In this document: positions 26,196-35,132 of the stretch, one piece after another | How the letters are laid out: each line of letters opens with the position of its first letter | Numbering within the stretch: the stretch's first letter is position 1 | NCBI RefSeq assembly: GCF_963668085.1 | Contig: NZ_OY764058.1 | Span: forward strand, 901,687-965,686 | Origin: an uncultured Ilyobacter sp. | GTDB lineage: Bacteria > Fusobacteriota > Fusobacteriia > Fusobacteriales > Fusobacteriaceae | Reading direction: 5' to 3' | DNA length: 64,000 nt | Program-made: the position numbers and the translations under genes | The notes under the pieces: model-generated | What the model was told of the DNA's origin: nothing | The model's input: the letters and a program-made list of their open reading frames with translations, nothing else | Databases searched by the model: none

Positions 26196-27209
26196 TTATC
26201 TTTTCTCAACATACCTGTCTATCATATCGTCCAGTTTTTCTATAACATGACTGGGCTTTATATCAAAATATTCTTTAGCCCCTATATCCTTAGTCTCTAT
26301 ACCCTGATGCCTGTCATTTGCATTGGATAGCCACTCCTTCTTCTCTGCACTTGGACTAAATATAGCGAGGCTAGGGACATCCAATCCCTGAGCTATATGT
26401 CTAGGCCCACCTTCATTTCCCACAAACATATCACAGTTTGCAAGAAGCATGGCCAGTTCTCTTATAGACTTGGTTTCTACGTTGGAAAATATATTTTTAT
26501 TCCACTCCATCATTTCGTGAGTTTCCTTGGCATAGGTTTTCTCTGTAGGGGAATAATAAAACACAGCCTGAGCCTTATACTTATCAATACAGTGATTTAT
26601 GACTTCTACCATGTAGTCTCTTTTCCATATTTTATTCGGTCTTCTAGAATTTATAGCAAACGCAAAAACAGGCTTATTGAAATTTATACCTGCTTGTTGC
26701 ATTCTATATCTGAGTTTTTTCTTTTCTTCATCAGTCAAATGGATACTATAATCGTGATCGTATTTTACATCTACTCCGCTATTTTCTAGTGGTTTTAGCA
26801 TCTTTAGAAACTTATCCACCTTATCCTTGGCGTCTCTTGGTTCGTCAATCTTATGGGTGTAGGTATAGCCTCTCTTGGACTTTCTCCGACCTATCCTATA
26901 TTTCGCCGTTGGAGAGAGAAGGGTAAAGACTTCACTCTTAGGAGTAGACATTATGTCTATAACAATATCGTACTTTTTTCTGGTGACTTTCCAAACCTTT
27001 CTTAAGTATTTAAAAGGATTTTTCTGCTCCTCTCTTGTTATGGATATTACTTTGTCTATGGAAAGATGATTTTCAAAAAGTGGAGCTATATGCTCATATA
27101 CCACATAATCTATTTCACCGTCTGGATAAGTTTTTTTTAAACTTCCGCATATAGGGGATGCCAGAACAGAGTCTCCTATCTGCTTAAATCTAACCACTAA
27201 TATTTTCAT
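26196..27209 (-). CDS. GT9 heptosyltransferase (WaaF/WaaQ-like)
   Basis: A 337-residue GT-B glycosyltransferase of family 9. The start KILVVRFKQIGDSVLASPI and the C-terminal donor-site GNEGGPRHIAQGLDVPSLAIFSP are diagnostic of ADP-heptose:LPS heptosyltransferases. It would add heptose to the LPS inner core at the cytoplasmic face of the inner membrane. ATG 27209 follows AAGAGG and lies seven bases after the rmlB stop; TTG 27215 is less likely. A second GT9-type gene lies at 35133-36260. Confidence 0.85.
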   Translation of the reverse strand: MKILVVRFKQIGDSVLASPICGSLKKTYPDGEIDYVVYEHIAPLFENHLSIDKVISITREEQKNPFKYLRKVWKVTRKKYDIVIDIMSTPKSEVFTLLSPTAKYRIGRRKSKRGYTYTHKIDEPRDAKDKVDKFLKMLKPLENSGVDVKYDHDYSIHLTDEEKKKLRYRMQQAGINFNKPVFAFAINSRRPNKIWKRDYMVEVINHCIDKYKAQAVFYYSPTEKTYAKETHEMMEWNKNIFSNVETKSIRELAMLLANCDMFVGNEGGPRHIAQGLDVPSLAIFSPSAEKKEWLSNANDRHQGIETKDIGAKEYFDIKPSHVIEKLDDMIDRYVEKR

Positions 27210-27215
27210 AAGCAA

Positions 27216-28415
27216 TTACCTCTTATCATACATTTTTTCATAATACTTCTGGTAGTCTCCACTCACTACCTCATCCACCCATTTCTGGTTTTCAAGATAC
27301 CATCTTATAGTCTTTTCTATCCCATCTGCAAATGGTGTCTCAGGATAAAAACCTAACTCTTTCACAGTTTTAGTAGGATCTATAGCATATCTGGCATCAT
27401 GACCTAGTCTATCTTGTACGTGAGTTATAAGGTTATAATTAATATTATTTAAATCCGTCTTAAGAATTTTTTGATACTCAGGTTCTTCATTCATTATTCT
27501 AGTAATTATATCTATGGTAAGTTTTACGATATTGATATTCTGTTCTTCATTAAATCCACCTATGTTATAAGCTTCACCAAGTCTTCCTTTGTTTATCACC
27601 ATGTCAATTCCCTTACAGTGGTCATCTACATATAACCAGTCTCTTACCTGCTTACCATCTCCATATACTGGTAAATTCTTTCCTTCCAGTATATTTTTTA
27701 TTATTAGGGGTATCAGTTTTTCTGGAAAATGATAGGGCCCATAGTTATTACTGCACCTTGTTACATTTACTGGAAAATGATATGTCTCAGCATATGCTCT
27801 CACAAGCATATCCGCACCAGTTTTAGAAGTAGCATAAGGTGATCTGGGGTCTAAACTAGTCTTTTCAGTAAAAAGCTCTGTTCCAAATGTCTTTGGCATT
27901 ACTTTTCTGTTTTTTAGAACCTTCTCTACGAACTCATTATTGACAGGTAGGTCAGATCCTTCTGGCAGATTTGTATGAAGGGTTCCATAGACTTCATCTG
28001 TACTTACCTGAAGAAACTTCTTCTCAGCACTATAAATTGGGTAGCCTTTCTCATCCTTTCCTATAGTCCAATGTGCCTTGGCAACGTCCATAAGAGTCTG
28101 AGTTCCTATTATATTTGTTTCCAGAAATATACCTGGATTTTCTATTGATCTATCCACATGAGACTCTGCAGCAAAGTTTACAACTGTATCAATATCATGG
28201 TTCATAAATATATTTTCAACCAGTTCGCGATTACATATATCTCCCTTTACAAAAGTAACTCTTGAATCTCGCAATTCTTCCTTTATAGTTCCTAGGTTCC
28301 CTGCATATGTAAGTTTATCCAGAATTATTATTTTTATGTTCTCATATTTTTTAAGCATATACTTTACAAAATTGGCACCTATAAACCCAGCTCCGCCCGT
28401 CACTAAATAATTCAT
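27216..28415 (-). CDS. rmlB: dTDP-glucose 4,6-dehydratase
   Basis: A 399-residue SDR enzyme with TGGAGFIGANF at the N-terminus, the RmlB-specific ILDKLTYAGN segment, STDEVYGTL and the YATSKTGAD active-site (YxxxK). It converts dTDP-glucose to dTDP-4-keto-6-deoxyglucose. It is longer than the roughly 340-360 residue E. coli enzyme, with an insert around residues 160-200 (KNRKVMPKTFGTELF), a form I associate with anaerobes. It is 11 bases downstream of rmlA. No rmlC or rmlD is present in the window, so the product is probably not channelled to rhamnose here. Confidence 0.93.
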   Translation of the reverse strand: MNYLVTGGAGFIGANFVKYMLKKYENIKIIILDKLTYAGNLGTIKEELRDSRVTFVKGDICNRELVENIFMNHDIDTVVNFAAESHVDRSIENPGIFLETNIIGTQTLMDVAKAHWTIGKDEKGYPIYSAEKKFLQVSTDEVYGTLHTNLPEGSDLPVNNEFVEKVLKNRKVMPKTFGTELFTEKTSLDPRSPYATSKTGADMLVRAYAETYHFPVNVTRCSNNYGPYHFPEKLIPLIIKNILEGKNLPVYGDGKQVRDWLYVDDHCKGIDMVINKGRLGEAYNIGGFNEEQNINIVKLTIDIITRIMNEEPEYQKILKTDLNNINYNLITHVQDRLGHDARYAIDPTKTVKELGFYPETPFADGIEKTIRWYLENQKWVDEVVSGDYQKYYEKMYDKR

Positions 28416-28426
28416 TTTATTCCCCT

Positions 28427-29290
28427 TTACTTTATCAAGTTCATCAAATACTGTCCATAGTGTGTTTTTAAAAGCGGTTCTGCTAACTCTTTAATTTTTT
28501 CTTTGGATATCCACCCTTTTAGATATGCTATCTCCTCAGGACAAGCTATCATTATCCCCTGTCTGTCTTGCACAGCTTTGACAAAGTTTGTGGCATCTAA
28601 AAGTCCCTCAAATGTCCCTGTATCCAGCCAGGCCATCCCTCTCCCAAGGTTTATACAGTTTAGCTTTTCTTCCTCAAGATAAAGTCTATTTATATCCGTT
28701 ATCTCCAGTTCGCCTCTGTCAGACGGTTTTATTTTTTTAGCTTTTTCAACAACTGTTTTATCATAAAAATAAAGACCTGGTATTGCATAGTTAGATTTGG
28801 GTTGCTCAGGCTTTTCTTCGAGTGAAGTAACCATTCCATCTGAATCAAATTCCACTACTCCAAAAACGCTTGGATTTTTGACGTAATATCCGAAAATTTT
28901 TGCTCCCTCTGATAATTTACCAGCATTCCCCAATATACTTCCGAATCCATACCCATAAAAAATATTGTCTCCAAGAATAAGAGCTACATTATCATTTTCA
29001 ATAAATTCCTCTCCGATTATAAAAGCCTCTGCCAGCCCATTTGGCTTCTCCTGAACAGCATACTGGAGTTGCAGTCCAAAATTATTACCATCTCCCAACA
29101 GCTCTTCAAATACTTTTATATCTCTTGGGGTTGATATAATTAATATATCTCTTATCCCCGCCAACATAAGTACCGACAAAGGATAATAAATCATTGGTTT
29201 GTCATATATTGGTACCATTTGTTTGCTTATAGCCTTCGTCACAGGATAGAGCCTGGTTCCGCTTCCCCCCGCTAGTATTATGCCTTTCAT
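28427..29290 (-). CDS. rmlA: Glucose-1-phosphate thymidylyltransferase
   Basis: A 287-residue protein with the nucleotidyltransferase signature [17 protein letters not shown] at the N-terminus and the [14 protein letters not shown] segment specific to RmlA. It makes dTDP-glucose from dTTP and glucose-1-phosphate, the first step feeding rmlB. ATG 29290 was chosen because family members begin MKGIILAGG; the open frame extends 13 codons further without support. About 270 bases separate it from the aminotransferase gene upstream, with no clear gene or hairpin in that spacer. Confidence 0.93.
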   Translation of the reverse strand: MKGIILAGGSGTRLYPVTKAISKQMVPIYDKPMIYYPLSVLMLAGIRDILIISTPRDIKVFEELLGDGNNFGLQLQYAVQEKPNGLAEAFIIGEEFIENDNVALILGDNIFYGYGFGSILGNAGKLSEGAKIFGYYVKNPSVFGVVEFDSDGMVTSLEEKPEQPKSNYAIPGLYFYDKTVVEKAKKIKPSDRGELEITDINRLYLEEEKLNCINLGRGMAWLDTGTFEGLLDATNFVKAVQDRQGIMIACPEEIAYLKGWISKEKIKELAEPLLKTHYGQYLMNLIK

Positions 29291-29562
29291 GATCTTCTCT
29301 CTTTCTTTAATTTTATTTGAATTTTTCAATGAATTTTAAATATTGTCAAATATATCTATATTTTTTCCGATCCATTTTTAATCTTTATCTCACCATTTAA
29401 ACTCCAATATGTATTTTATCTGATACTCTAAAAGTCTTAAAAATATAGGTCGTTACAAATTTCTTTATTGGGTGTTTTCCTAATGCTATTCTTACAAATT
29501 TGATCCTAAAAATTTTTCTTTTAAAGTTAACATTAGTTTTTAAAAAATTTCTCTGCAATTTC

Positions 29563-30699
29563 TTAAAGAGAACCACTTTTTAAAAATTTAATTTTATTGA
29601 ATATATATATTACTTCCTTTTCTTTTAATTTTCCATACATAGGGAGTGCCAAAATCCTTTTACCTACATATTTAGCAACATCTAAATCATCATCGTTATA
29701 CTTTCCTTTATAGCAATCAAATTCTGTTATAAGCGGATGGAAATATTTTCTAGTAAAAATGTTATATTCTTTTAATTTCTCATGTAGATCATCTCTAGTT
29801 ATTCCAAATTTTTCCTCTTTTATCAAAATTGGGAAATAAGCATAATTATGCTTTACACCTGGTATATCTTCTAAGAATTTTATTCCATCAATTTCTTTAA
29901 GTACGTCTCTATATTTCTTTGCTACCCTTTTTCTGTTTTCTATCTCTTTATCTATATATCTTATATTTACAAGCCCCATTGCTGCCTGAAATTCATTCAT
30001 TTTTGAATTTCCTCCAACAGTCACAACTTCCTCTGGACCTGTTATTCCAAAATTCTTTAAATTTTTAATCCTTTTTTCAAAAGTTTTATCTTTATAAGTT
30101 AATACTCCTCCCTCTATTGAATGGAAAACCTTTGTTGCATGGAGTGAAAACATGGATATGTCCCCAAAACTTCCTATCCCATTACCATCAACTTCAACTC
30201 CAAAAGTATGTGCCGCATCATAAATAACTTTTAGATTATATTTTTGTGATATTTCATCAATCTTTTTTATATCACACGGAGTTCCAAAAACATGTACAGG
30301 TAATATAGCCACTGTTTTTTCAGTTATTTTTTGTTCGATTTTTTTTGCATCTATGTTGTACGTTTTCAAATCAATATCACAAAATACCGGAGTTAGTCCG
30401 CAGTTTACAATTGCATGAGTTGTAGAGGCGAAGGTAAACGGAGTGGTTATTACTTCTCCACCACTTTTTAAATCTAAAGATTTTAAAGCTATCTCAAGTG
30501 CCTGGTGACCATTGACAAATAAGGAAATATTATCGCATTTCAGATACCCTTTCAGATTTTTTTTAAACTCCTGGTGAAGCGGTCCCATATTAGTGAGCCA
30601 GTTTGTTTCCCATATTTTTTCAATCTCTTTTTTATATTCTTCTATTGGAGGTAAAAAGGACTTGGTAACCATAATAGGATTAAAAGATTTTTTTTTCAT
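29563..30699 (-). CDS. PLP-dependent sugar aminotransferase (DegT/DnrJ/EryC1), VioA/FdtB-like
   Basis: A 378-residue aminotransferase. The internal aldimine lysine is in HATKVFHSIEGG and the PLP-phosphate contacts in NGHQALEIAL and DAAHTFGV. The opening VTKSFLPPIEEY and WLTNMGPL resemble enzymes making dTDP-4-amino-4,6-dideoxyglucose (VioA), so the likely substrate is the RmlB product. If it is instead a 3-aminating FdtB/QdtB type, a ketoisomerase would be needed, and none is in this window. Its ATG overlaps the acetyltransferase stop by 4 bases (ATGA), so the two work as a pair. Confidence 0.8.
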   Translation of the reverse strand: MKKKSFNPIMVTKSFLPPIEEYKKEIEKIWETNWLTNMGPLHQEFKKNLKGYLKCDNISLFVNGHQALEIALKSLDLKSGGEVITTPFTFASTTHAIVNCGLTPVFCDIDLKTYNIDAKKIEQKITEKTVAILPVHVFGTPCDIKKIDEISQKYNLKVIYDAAHTFGVEVDGNGIGSFGDISMFSLHATKVFHSIEGGVLTYKDKTFEKRIKNLKNFGITGPEEVVTVGGNSKMNEFQAAMGLVNIRYIDKEIENRKRVAKKYRDVLKEIDGIKFLEDIPGVKHNYAYFPILIKEEKFGITRDDLHEKLKEYNIFTRKYFHPLITEFDCYKGKYNDDDLDVAKYVGKRILALPMYGKLKEKEVIYIFNKIKFLKSGSL

Positions 30700-31271
30700 G
30701 GTTTTTTCCTCTCTTGATACTCAAGTTCAAATACCTTAGCTTTTTCAAGAAGTTCTTTTTTTCTATCTCTGACCTTAGTTACAGGAGAACCACTGTATAT
30801 AGACCATTCTTTTAGTCTTTTATAAACTAAACTATTTGCTCCAACAGCTACTCCTTCCTCAAGATAAGATCCAGGTAAAAGAGTTGTTCCACTTCCTAAA
30901 ACAGTATATTTTTCTAAAATTACTTTTCTTGACTGAACTCGCCTATATTTTTCTGGTATAATTGGGCCTATTAAAGCTCTTCCAGTATAGTCATCAGATG
31001 TAGCATATATTGAACATCTCGAAGATAGCCCAACAAAATCTTTTAGTTCAACTCCTGTACTCCCAGCAAAAATATAGTTTCCTGCTGCTATATGAATATG
31101 AGAGCCTATGTTTATTTCTCCACTTAATATACAAAAATCATCTATTCTTACATTGTCACCAATTGACATATTCTCGGCTCCGTATATGCTAATTTTTCTG
31201 CTGATTAAAACTTCCTTGCCAAAGCTTTTGAATCCAATTTCTTTAAGTTCTTTTTCACTATAAAATGACAT
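30696..31271 (-). CDS. Left-handed beta-helix sugar acetyltransferase
   Basis: A 191-residue hexapeptide-repeat protein (INIGSHIHIAAGNYIF, then VILEKYTVLGSGTTLLPGS), with the SGSPVTKVRDRKKE end typical of maltose/galactoside O-acetyltransferase-like enzymes. Translational overlap with the aminotransferase suggests it N-acetylates the amino-sugar nucleotide, giving for example dTDP-Qui4NAc or dTDP-Fuc3NAc. An O-acetyltransferase role cannot be excluded. AAGGGG precedes ATG 31271. Confidence 0.78.
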   Translation of the reverse strand: MSFYSEKELKEIGFKSFGKEVLISRKISIYGAENMSIGDNVRIDDFCILSGEINIGSHIHIAAGNYIFAGSTGVELKDFVGLSSRCSIYATSDDYTGRALIGPIIPEKYRRVQSRKVILEKYTVLGSGTTLLPGSYLEEGVAVGANSLVYKRLKEWSIYSGSPVTKVRDRKKELLEKAKVFELEYQERKKP

Positions 31272-31383
31272 CCATTCCCCTTTCTTACTACTATTCTATA
31301 TGCAATAATATTTTTAATACAAGCTATTTCTAAAGTGTTCATTACAAGTTTTTTACTACCGTTTTTATAAAAATATCCGGTGT

Positions 31384-32364
31384 TTAATTTTCTCCAATAT
31401 ATTTACGCTTAATAAATTTTAAAATTTTTCTAGGCGTAAAAATTCGGATTATCTTTTGAGGTAATATTATTCTTTCTTTAATTTTTAGTTTTTTAAAGTG
31501 ACTATTTATCTCTTTAAATTTATCCTGTTCCTCTGAGCATAATAAACAAATTGATGTATCTATAAATGCCTCTGTTATACGTTTAGAAAAGTCATAAGTT
31601 GTCCCAAAATAATTTCTAAAGTTGAAATACATTAACAGCGTATTCCTTTTTACTAATAAAGGATTTTTTGCTACAAATGAAGTATAATTATGTGCTTCAT
31701 CACTTACTACCACCCGCCATGCACTCATGCAACGACTCATTATGTAAATATCACTTCTACTTGCTAATAAGTAAATCATTAAAGAATGAATTCCATATTG
31801 GTTTGAGTCCCTTATAATAGTGTAGTTATCTGCACATCCACGAAAAAAATTTTTATAAACTAATGTATTTAGATGAAAAAGGTTAGGACCATATCTCAAT
31901 GCATCTTTTTTATTAAAATATTTTTCCACTTCTATTTTCTTATGAGATAGATATTTACAATCCCCATCGGGGTCAACTATTTTATGCCTATGAGCAACAG
32001 CATCACAACTTTTATTAGATTCTAAAAACTCTACCTGAGTTTTCAATTTATTTTCATCAGTCCAAAAATCATCACCTTCTAAAAAAGCGATGTATTTTCC
32101 TCTACAATGTTGAATGACATCAAAATAATTATTGGTCGCACCTAGATTACGCTGCCTCAATAACAGTACAAATTTATCAGGATTTTTTTGAGCGTACGTC
32201 TTTAAAATATTTTGAGTTTCATCAGAGGAACAATCATCACCGACTACTATCTCATATCTAAAGTTTACTTTTTGCATAAGTATACTATCTAGAGCTTGCC
32301 TAATATATTTTTCGTGATTATAAGTCACCATAGATATACTAACCGTAATTTCGAACTCTTTCAT
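31384..32364 (-). CDS. GT2 glycosyltransferase
   Basis: A 326-residue GT-A enzyme. The N-terminus VSISMVTYNHEKYIRQALDS and the DxD-like GDDCSSDETQ and EGDDFW motifs define family 2. It transfers a sugar onto a growing LPS or polysaccharide chain at the cytoplasmic face; donor and acceptor cannot be told from sequence. A basic C-terminal tail (KIIRIFTPRKILKFIKRKY) probably binds membrane. GGGGAAG precedes ATG. About 110 bases downstream lie before the acetyltransferase gene and 220 upstream before the pyruvyl transferase gene, with nothing notable in them. Confidence 0.85.
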   Translation of the reverse strand: MKEFEITVSISMVTYNHEKYIRQALDSILMQKVNFRYEIVVGDDCSSDETQNILKTYAQKNPDKFVLLLRQRNLGATNNYFDVIQHCRGKYIAFLEGDDFWTDENKLKTQVEFLESNKSCDAVAHRHKIVDPDGDCKYLSHKKIEVEKYFNKKDALRYGPNLFHLNTLVYKNFFRGCADNYTIIRDSNQYGIHSLMIYLLASRSDIYIMSRCMSAWRVVVSDEAHNYTSFVAKNPLLVKRNTLLMYFNFRNYFGTTYDFSKRITEAFIDTSICLLCSEEQDKFKEINSHFKKLKIKERIILPQKIIRIFTPRKILKFIKRKYIGEN

Positions 32365-32584
32365 TTTACTTCCCCTTTTTAAGTATTGATAATATTAACT
32401 TACAGGTACTTTTTAGTAATTCACACTAAATTTTCTTTATCAAACATATTGCTTAGGTCCGTTATTTAAATCCATTTTCCTTTTAAAAATTTAAACTTTA
32501 ATTCTGTTATATGCAGAATTACCTTTAACAAGAGTTTCATTTTTCAGGTTGATTAAAATTTTTTACTATAATATCTTAAAAGTA

Positions 32585-33610
32585 TCATTTTCCAATCATT
32601 AATTTTCTAGAATGTTCAAATGAATTTTCTATTTCAGAATTCTTAACTTCCAATTTCCCAAACAACTTAATATCTTTTTTCTCTCCAAATTTTAAAATTT
32701 CGAAATTTTTGGAATCTAAGTAATTTTTAGTTTTACTATTATACGAATAAACAACCATTTTTTTACCAAATAGTGCTCCTAAAATTGCAGAATGAAATCT
32801 TGTGGCAATTATATATTCAGAAGTAGATATTTCTTCTAATATGTTTTCACCTTCATAGCTAACAATTTCAGCAAATGGGATTTCTTTAATCAATTCATTT
32901 GAAATAGAAATATCAGCTTGATTGTGAAAACTAAGTAATTTAACACTATATCCGTTTTTGTGAAAATAATTAGCCCATTCAATTATATCTTTATAATAAT
33001 TTTCTGAATTTTTACTATCATATCTTTTAGATGCATCTTCGTACCTTATAATAGAAATACATACTTTTTTATCATTTTTAATTTTGAAATCTTTAATATC
33101 AGTACTAAAAACTATATCTGGTAGCATTTGTACATTTTGAACCCCTAAATTTCTAAGAAAATTATAAGAAAATTTATCTCTCACACTCCAGTTTTGTACA
33201 AGTTTTGAAAACTTTAAAATATTTTTAGTATATCGCTTCTCATTATGTATTGGACCTAAATTACTTCCAACAACAAAAGTTTTTATTCCCAATAACCTGC
33301 ATAAAAAAGAAAATCTTTGTTTTCCCCTGGCAACTTTACCATTACCCCTGTCCATGAATAAGGAGCCGCCTACATATGCAAGATCAATATTCTTTGATTT
33401 AAATTTTAAAAAGAAATCTTTAATAATTATTCTTTTAAATTTTTCTTTTGAAATAAACTTTATTTTTTTTTTGATAGGATATGTTATCCCATTTTCAGAA
33501 CCCAAAACTATATATTCATCATAATTTGTATTCTCTATAATATTTTTAAACATTAGGTCATCGCCTAAATTATTTTCTACATAACCTTCTATGCACAATA
33601 TTCTAAACAT
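32585..33610 (-). CDS. Polysaccharide pyruvyl transferase-family protein
   Basis: A 341-residue protein with the CsaB/WcaK-type layout: EGYVENNLGDDLMFKNII at the N-terminus, VGGSLFMDRG, a central WSVRDKFSYNFLRNLGV segment, and the C-terminal YIIATRFHSAILGALFGKKMV. The RFHS motif is the conserved active-site stretch of these GT-B-like ketal pyruvyl transferases. It would put a pyruvate ketal on a sugar of the surface glycan, adding negative charge. AGGGGATG precedes ATG. The GC content here is lower than in the rml genes, common in transferred glycan genes. Confidence 0.8.
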   Translation of the reverse strand: MFRILCIEGYVENNLGDDLMFKNIIENTNYDEYIVLGSENGITYPIKKKIKFISKEKFKRIIIKDFFLKFKSKNIDLAYVGGSLFMDRGNGKVARGKQRFSFLCRLLGIKTFVVGSNLGPIHNEKRYTKNILKFSKLVQNWSVRDKFSYNFLRNLGVQNVQMLPDIVFSTDIKDFKIKNDKKVCISIIRYEDASKRYDSKNSENYYKDIIEWANYFHKNGYSVKLLSFHNQADISISNELIKEIPFAEIVSYEGENILEEISTSEYIIATRFHSAILGALFGKKMVVYSYNSKTKNYLDSKNFEILKFGEKKDIKLFGKLEVKNSEIENSFEHSRKLMIGK

Positions 33611-33638
33611 AAAACATCCCCTCTAATAATATTATCAC

Positions 33639-34502
33639 TTAATTTTTTAGTAATTCGCTAACTACAACCTCATCATTTCCCTTAGATTTATCATAACCAT
33701 ACTCACACTTATAATTTTTTCTAGAAATCTCTTTTTTTCTTTTATAATAATATTCCTCGTTAATGCTTTTTTTCTTTGTTGGGTCAAAAGGATGCCATAA
33801 ATGTAAAGGAACATCTTCTAAATAGATAGGCTTACTTTTTAAGCCTGCTTTATACAATCTATTTCCAAAGTCATCATCTTCATAACCCCACCCTTGATAT
33901 TCTTCATCATAACCATTTATTCTTATATAGTCTTCTTTATAAAGAGCATATGCCATTCCTACAAATTTGGCACCTCTGTCTCTGAGTTTTAATCTATATA
34001 AAAGATTATTTTTCATATCCCTTTTATAATCTAATTTTGATATCTCTTTCCCCATAAAAGAAATGCTTTTTAAAATTTCTTTATATTCTAAATTTTTAAA
34101 ATTATTTATGATAATTTTTTTTTCGCCCTCATCAGTATTACCTGGCCTTAACATTATAAATTTGTTTTTTTCTCTCATTTTACAAATGTTTTTTATAAAG
34201 TCTTCCCCAAAAATTAAATCTTGATCTATAAAAATTAAAAATCCATCATTTGCTTCTCTGACACCATTATTTAATGCCCTCGTTTTTCTAAAACCAAGAT
34301 CTTTTTGATAAACACACTTTAATTTAAATGGAAAATCTATGAAATTAGATTTTAAATATTCTAATACATCCAAACTAGAGCCGTCATCTGACAAAATAAC
34401 TTCATTTGGTTTTAAAGTCTGCCTCATAAGTGCCTCAAAAATAATTTTGATATGCTCAAATCTGTTATATATCGGTATAATTACCGTCACTACCTCTTCC
34501 AT
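33639..34502 (-). CDS. GT2 glycosyltransferase with galactosyltransferase-type C-terminal domain
   Basis: A 287-residue family 2 enzyme: VTVIIPIYNRFEHIKII, SDDGSS, and DQDLIFGEDF as the DxD. The later GWGYEDDDFGNRLYKAG matches the WGxEDxD motif of the galactosyltransferase/chondroitin-polymerase-like C-terminal module. ATG 34502 follows AGGGAGA; 16 upstream codons are open but overlap the preceding acetyltransferase, and even this start overlaps it by 13 bases. Predicted to extend the surface glycan; sugar specificity unknown. Confidence 0.83.
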   Translation of the reverse strand: MEEVVTVIIPIYNRFEHIKIIFEALMRQTLKPNEVILSDDGSSLDVLEYLKSNFIDFPFKLKCVYQKDLGFRKTRALNNGVREANDGFLIFIDQDLIFGEDFIKNICKMREKNKFIMLRPGNTDEGEKKIIINNFKNLEYKEILKSISFMGKEISKLDYKRDMKNNLLYRLKLRDRGAKFVGMAYALYKEDYIRINGYDEEYQGWGYEDDDFGNRLYKAGLKSKPIYLEDVPLHLWHPFDPTKKKSINEEYYYKRKKEISRKNYKCEYGYDKSKGNDEVVVSELLKN

Positions 34503-35101
34503 TCTATCTCCCTTTTTATAACTTTTGCCGGAATCCCTGCGGCAATACAATTCTTGTCTAATTTCCCCTTTAGTACACTGCCAGAGCCTAAAATACTCCC
34601 ATCTTCAAGCATACTACCTTTTAATATTGTACTATTTGCACCTACCCAAACATGATTCCCAACAACTATATCTTCTTCTGGATTTAATCTTTCATTTGTA
34701 TTAATTTTATATATGGCATGAGAGTCTGTTGTTCTAATCTCTATATTATATGAGAACATACAGTCTTCACCAACGGAAATCTTGGCTGGAGAACCATCCA
34801 TAGAGATTTCACCGCCTCCCATTGTTGTATTATTCCCTATAAATATTTCATGGCCGCTTGTATATAGTCCTATTTTTAATCTCCTTATATCTACATTTTT
34901 TCCAAAATGAATTTTGTTATTTTTTCCTCTAATATATATATTAGAATCTCTGATCTTACCATTATCACACAAATTAAACTCATTGTTTTCACCTTTAATT
35001 CTTATCTGTGTATTTTTTATTTTACCTTTTGAAAGAAATCTATTTCTATTTTTTACTTTAACAACACTAAATTTTAATAGATGATTCAACTTTAATCCCA
35101 T
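34490..35101 (-). CDS. Left-handed beta-helix acyltransferase (WcaF/CysE-like)
   Basis: A 203-residue hexapeptide-repeat protein. N-terminal turns are irregular (IRIKGENNEFNLCDNGKI), and the C-terminal half has the classical coils with the catalytic histidine in TTDSHAIY and the IVVGNHVWVGANSTILKG and AAGIPAKVIK end. Typical of O-acetyltransferases of polysaccharide clusters. It is translated just before the GT2 gene, so its target is probably the sugar that enzyme adds. A second acetyltransferase lies at 30696-31271. Confidence 0.83.
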   Translation of the reverse strand: MGLKLNHLLKFSVVKVKNRNRFLSKGKIKNTQIRIKGENNEFNLCDNGKIRDSNIYIRGKNNKIHFGKNVDIRRLKIGLYTSGHEIFIGNNTTMGGGEISMDGSPAKISVGEDCMFSYNIEIRTTDSHAIYKINTNERLNPEEDIVVGNHVWVGANSTILKGSMLEDGSILGSGSVLKGKLDKNCIAAGIPAKVIKREIEWKR

Positions 35102-35132
35102 TTTCCTCCCCCTAATTTCTAAAATTTAGTTT

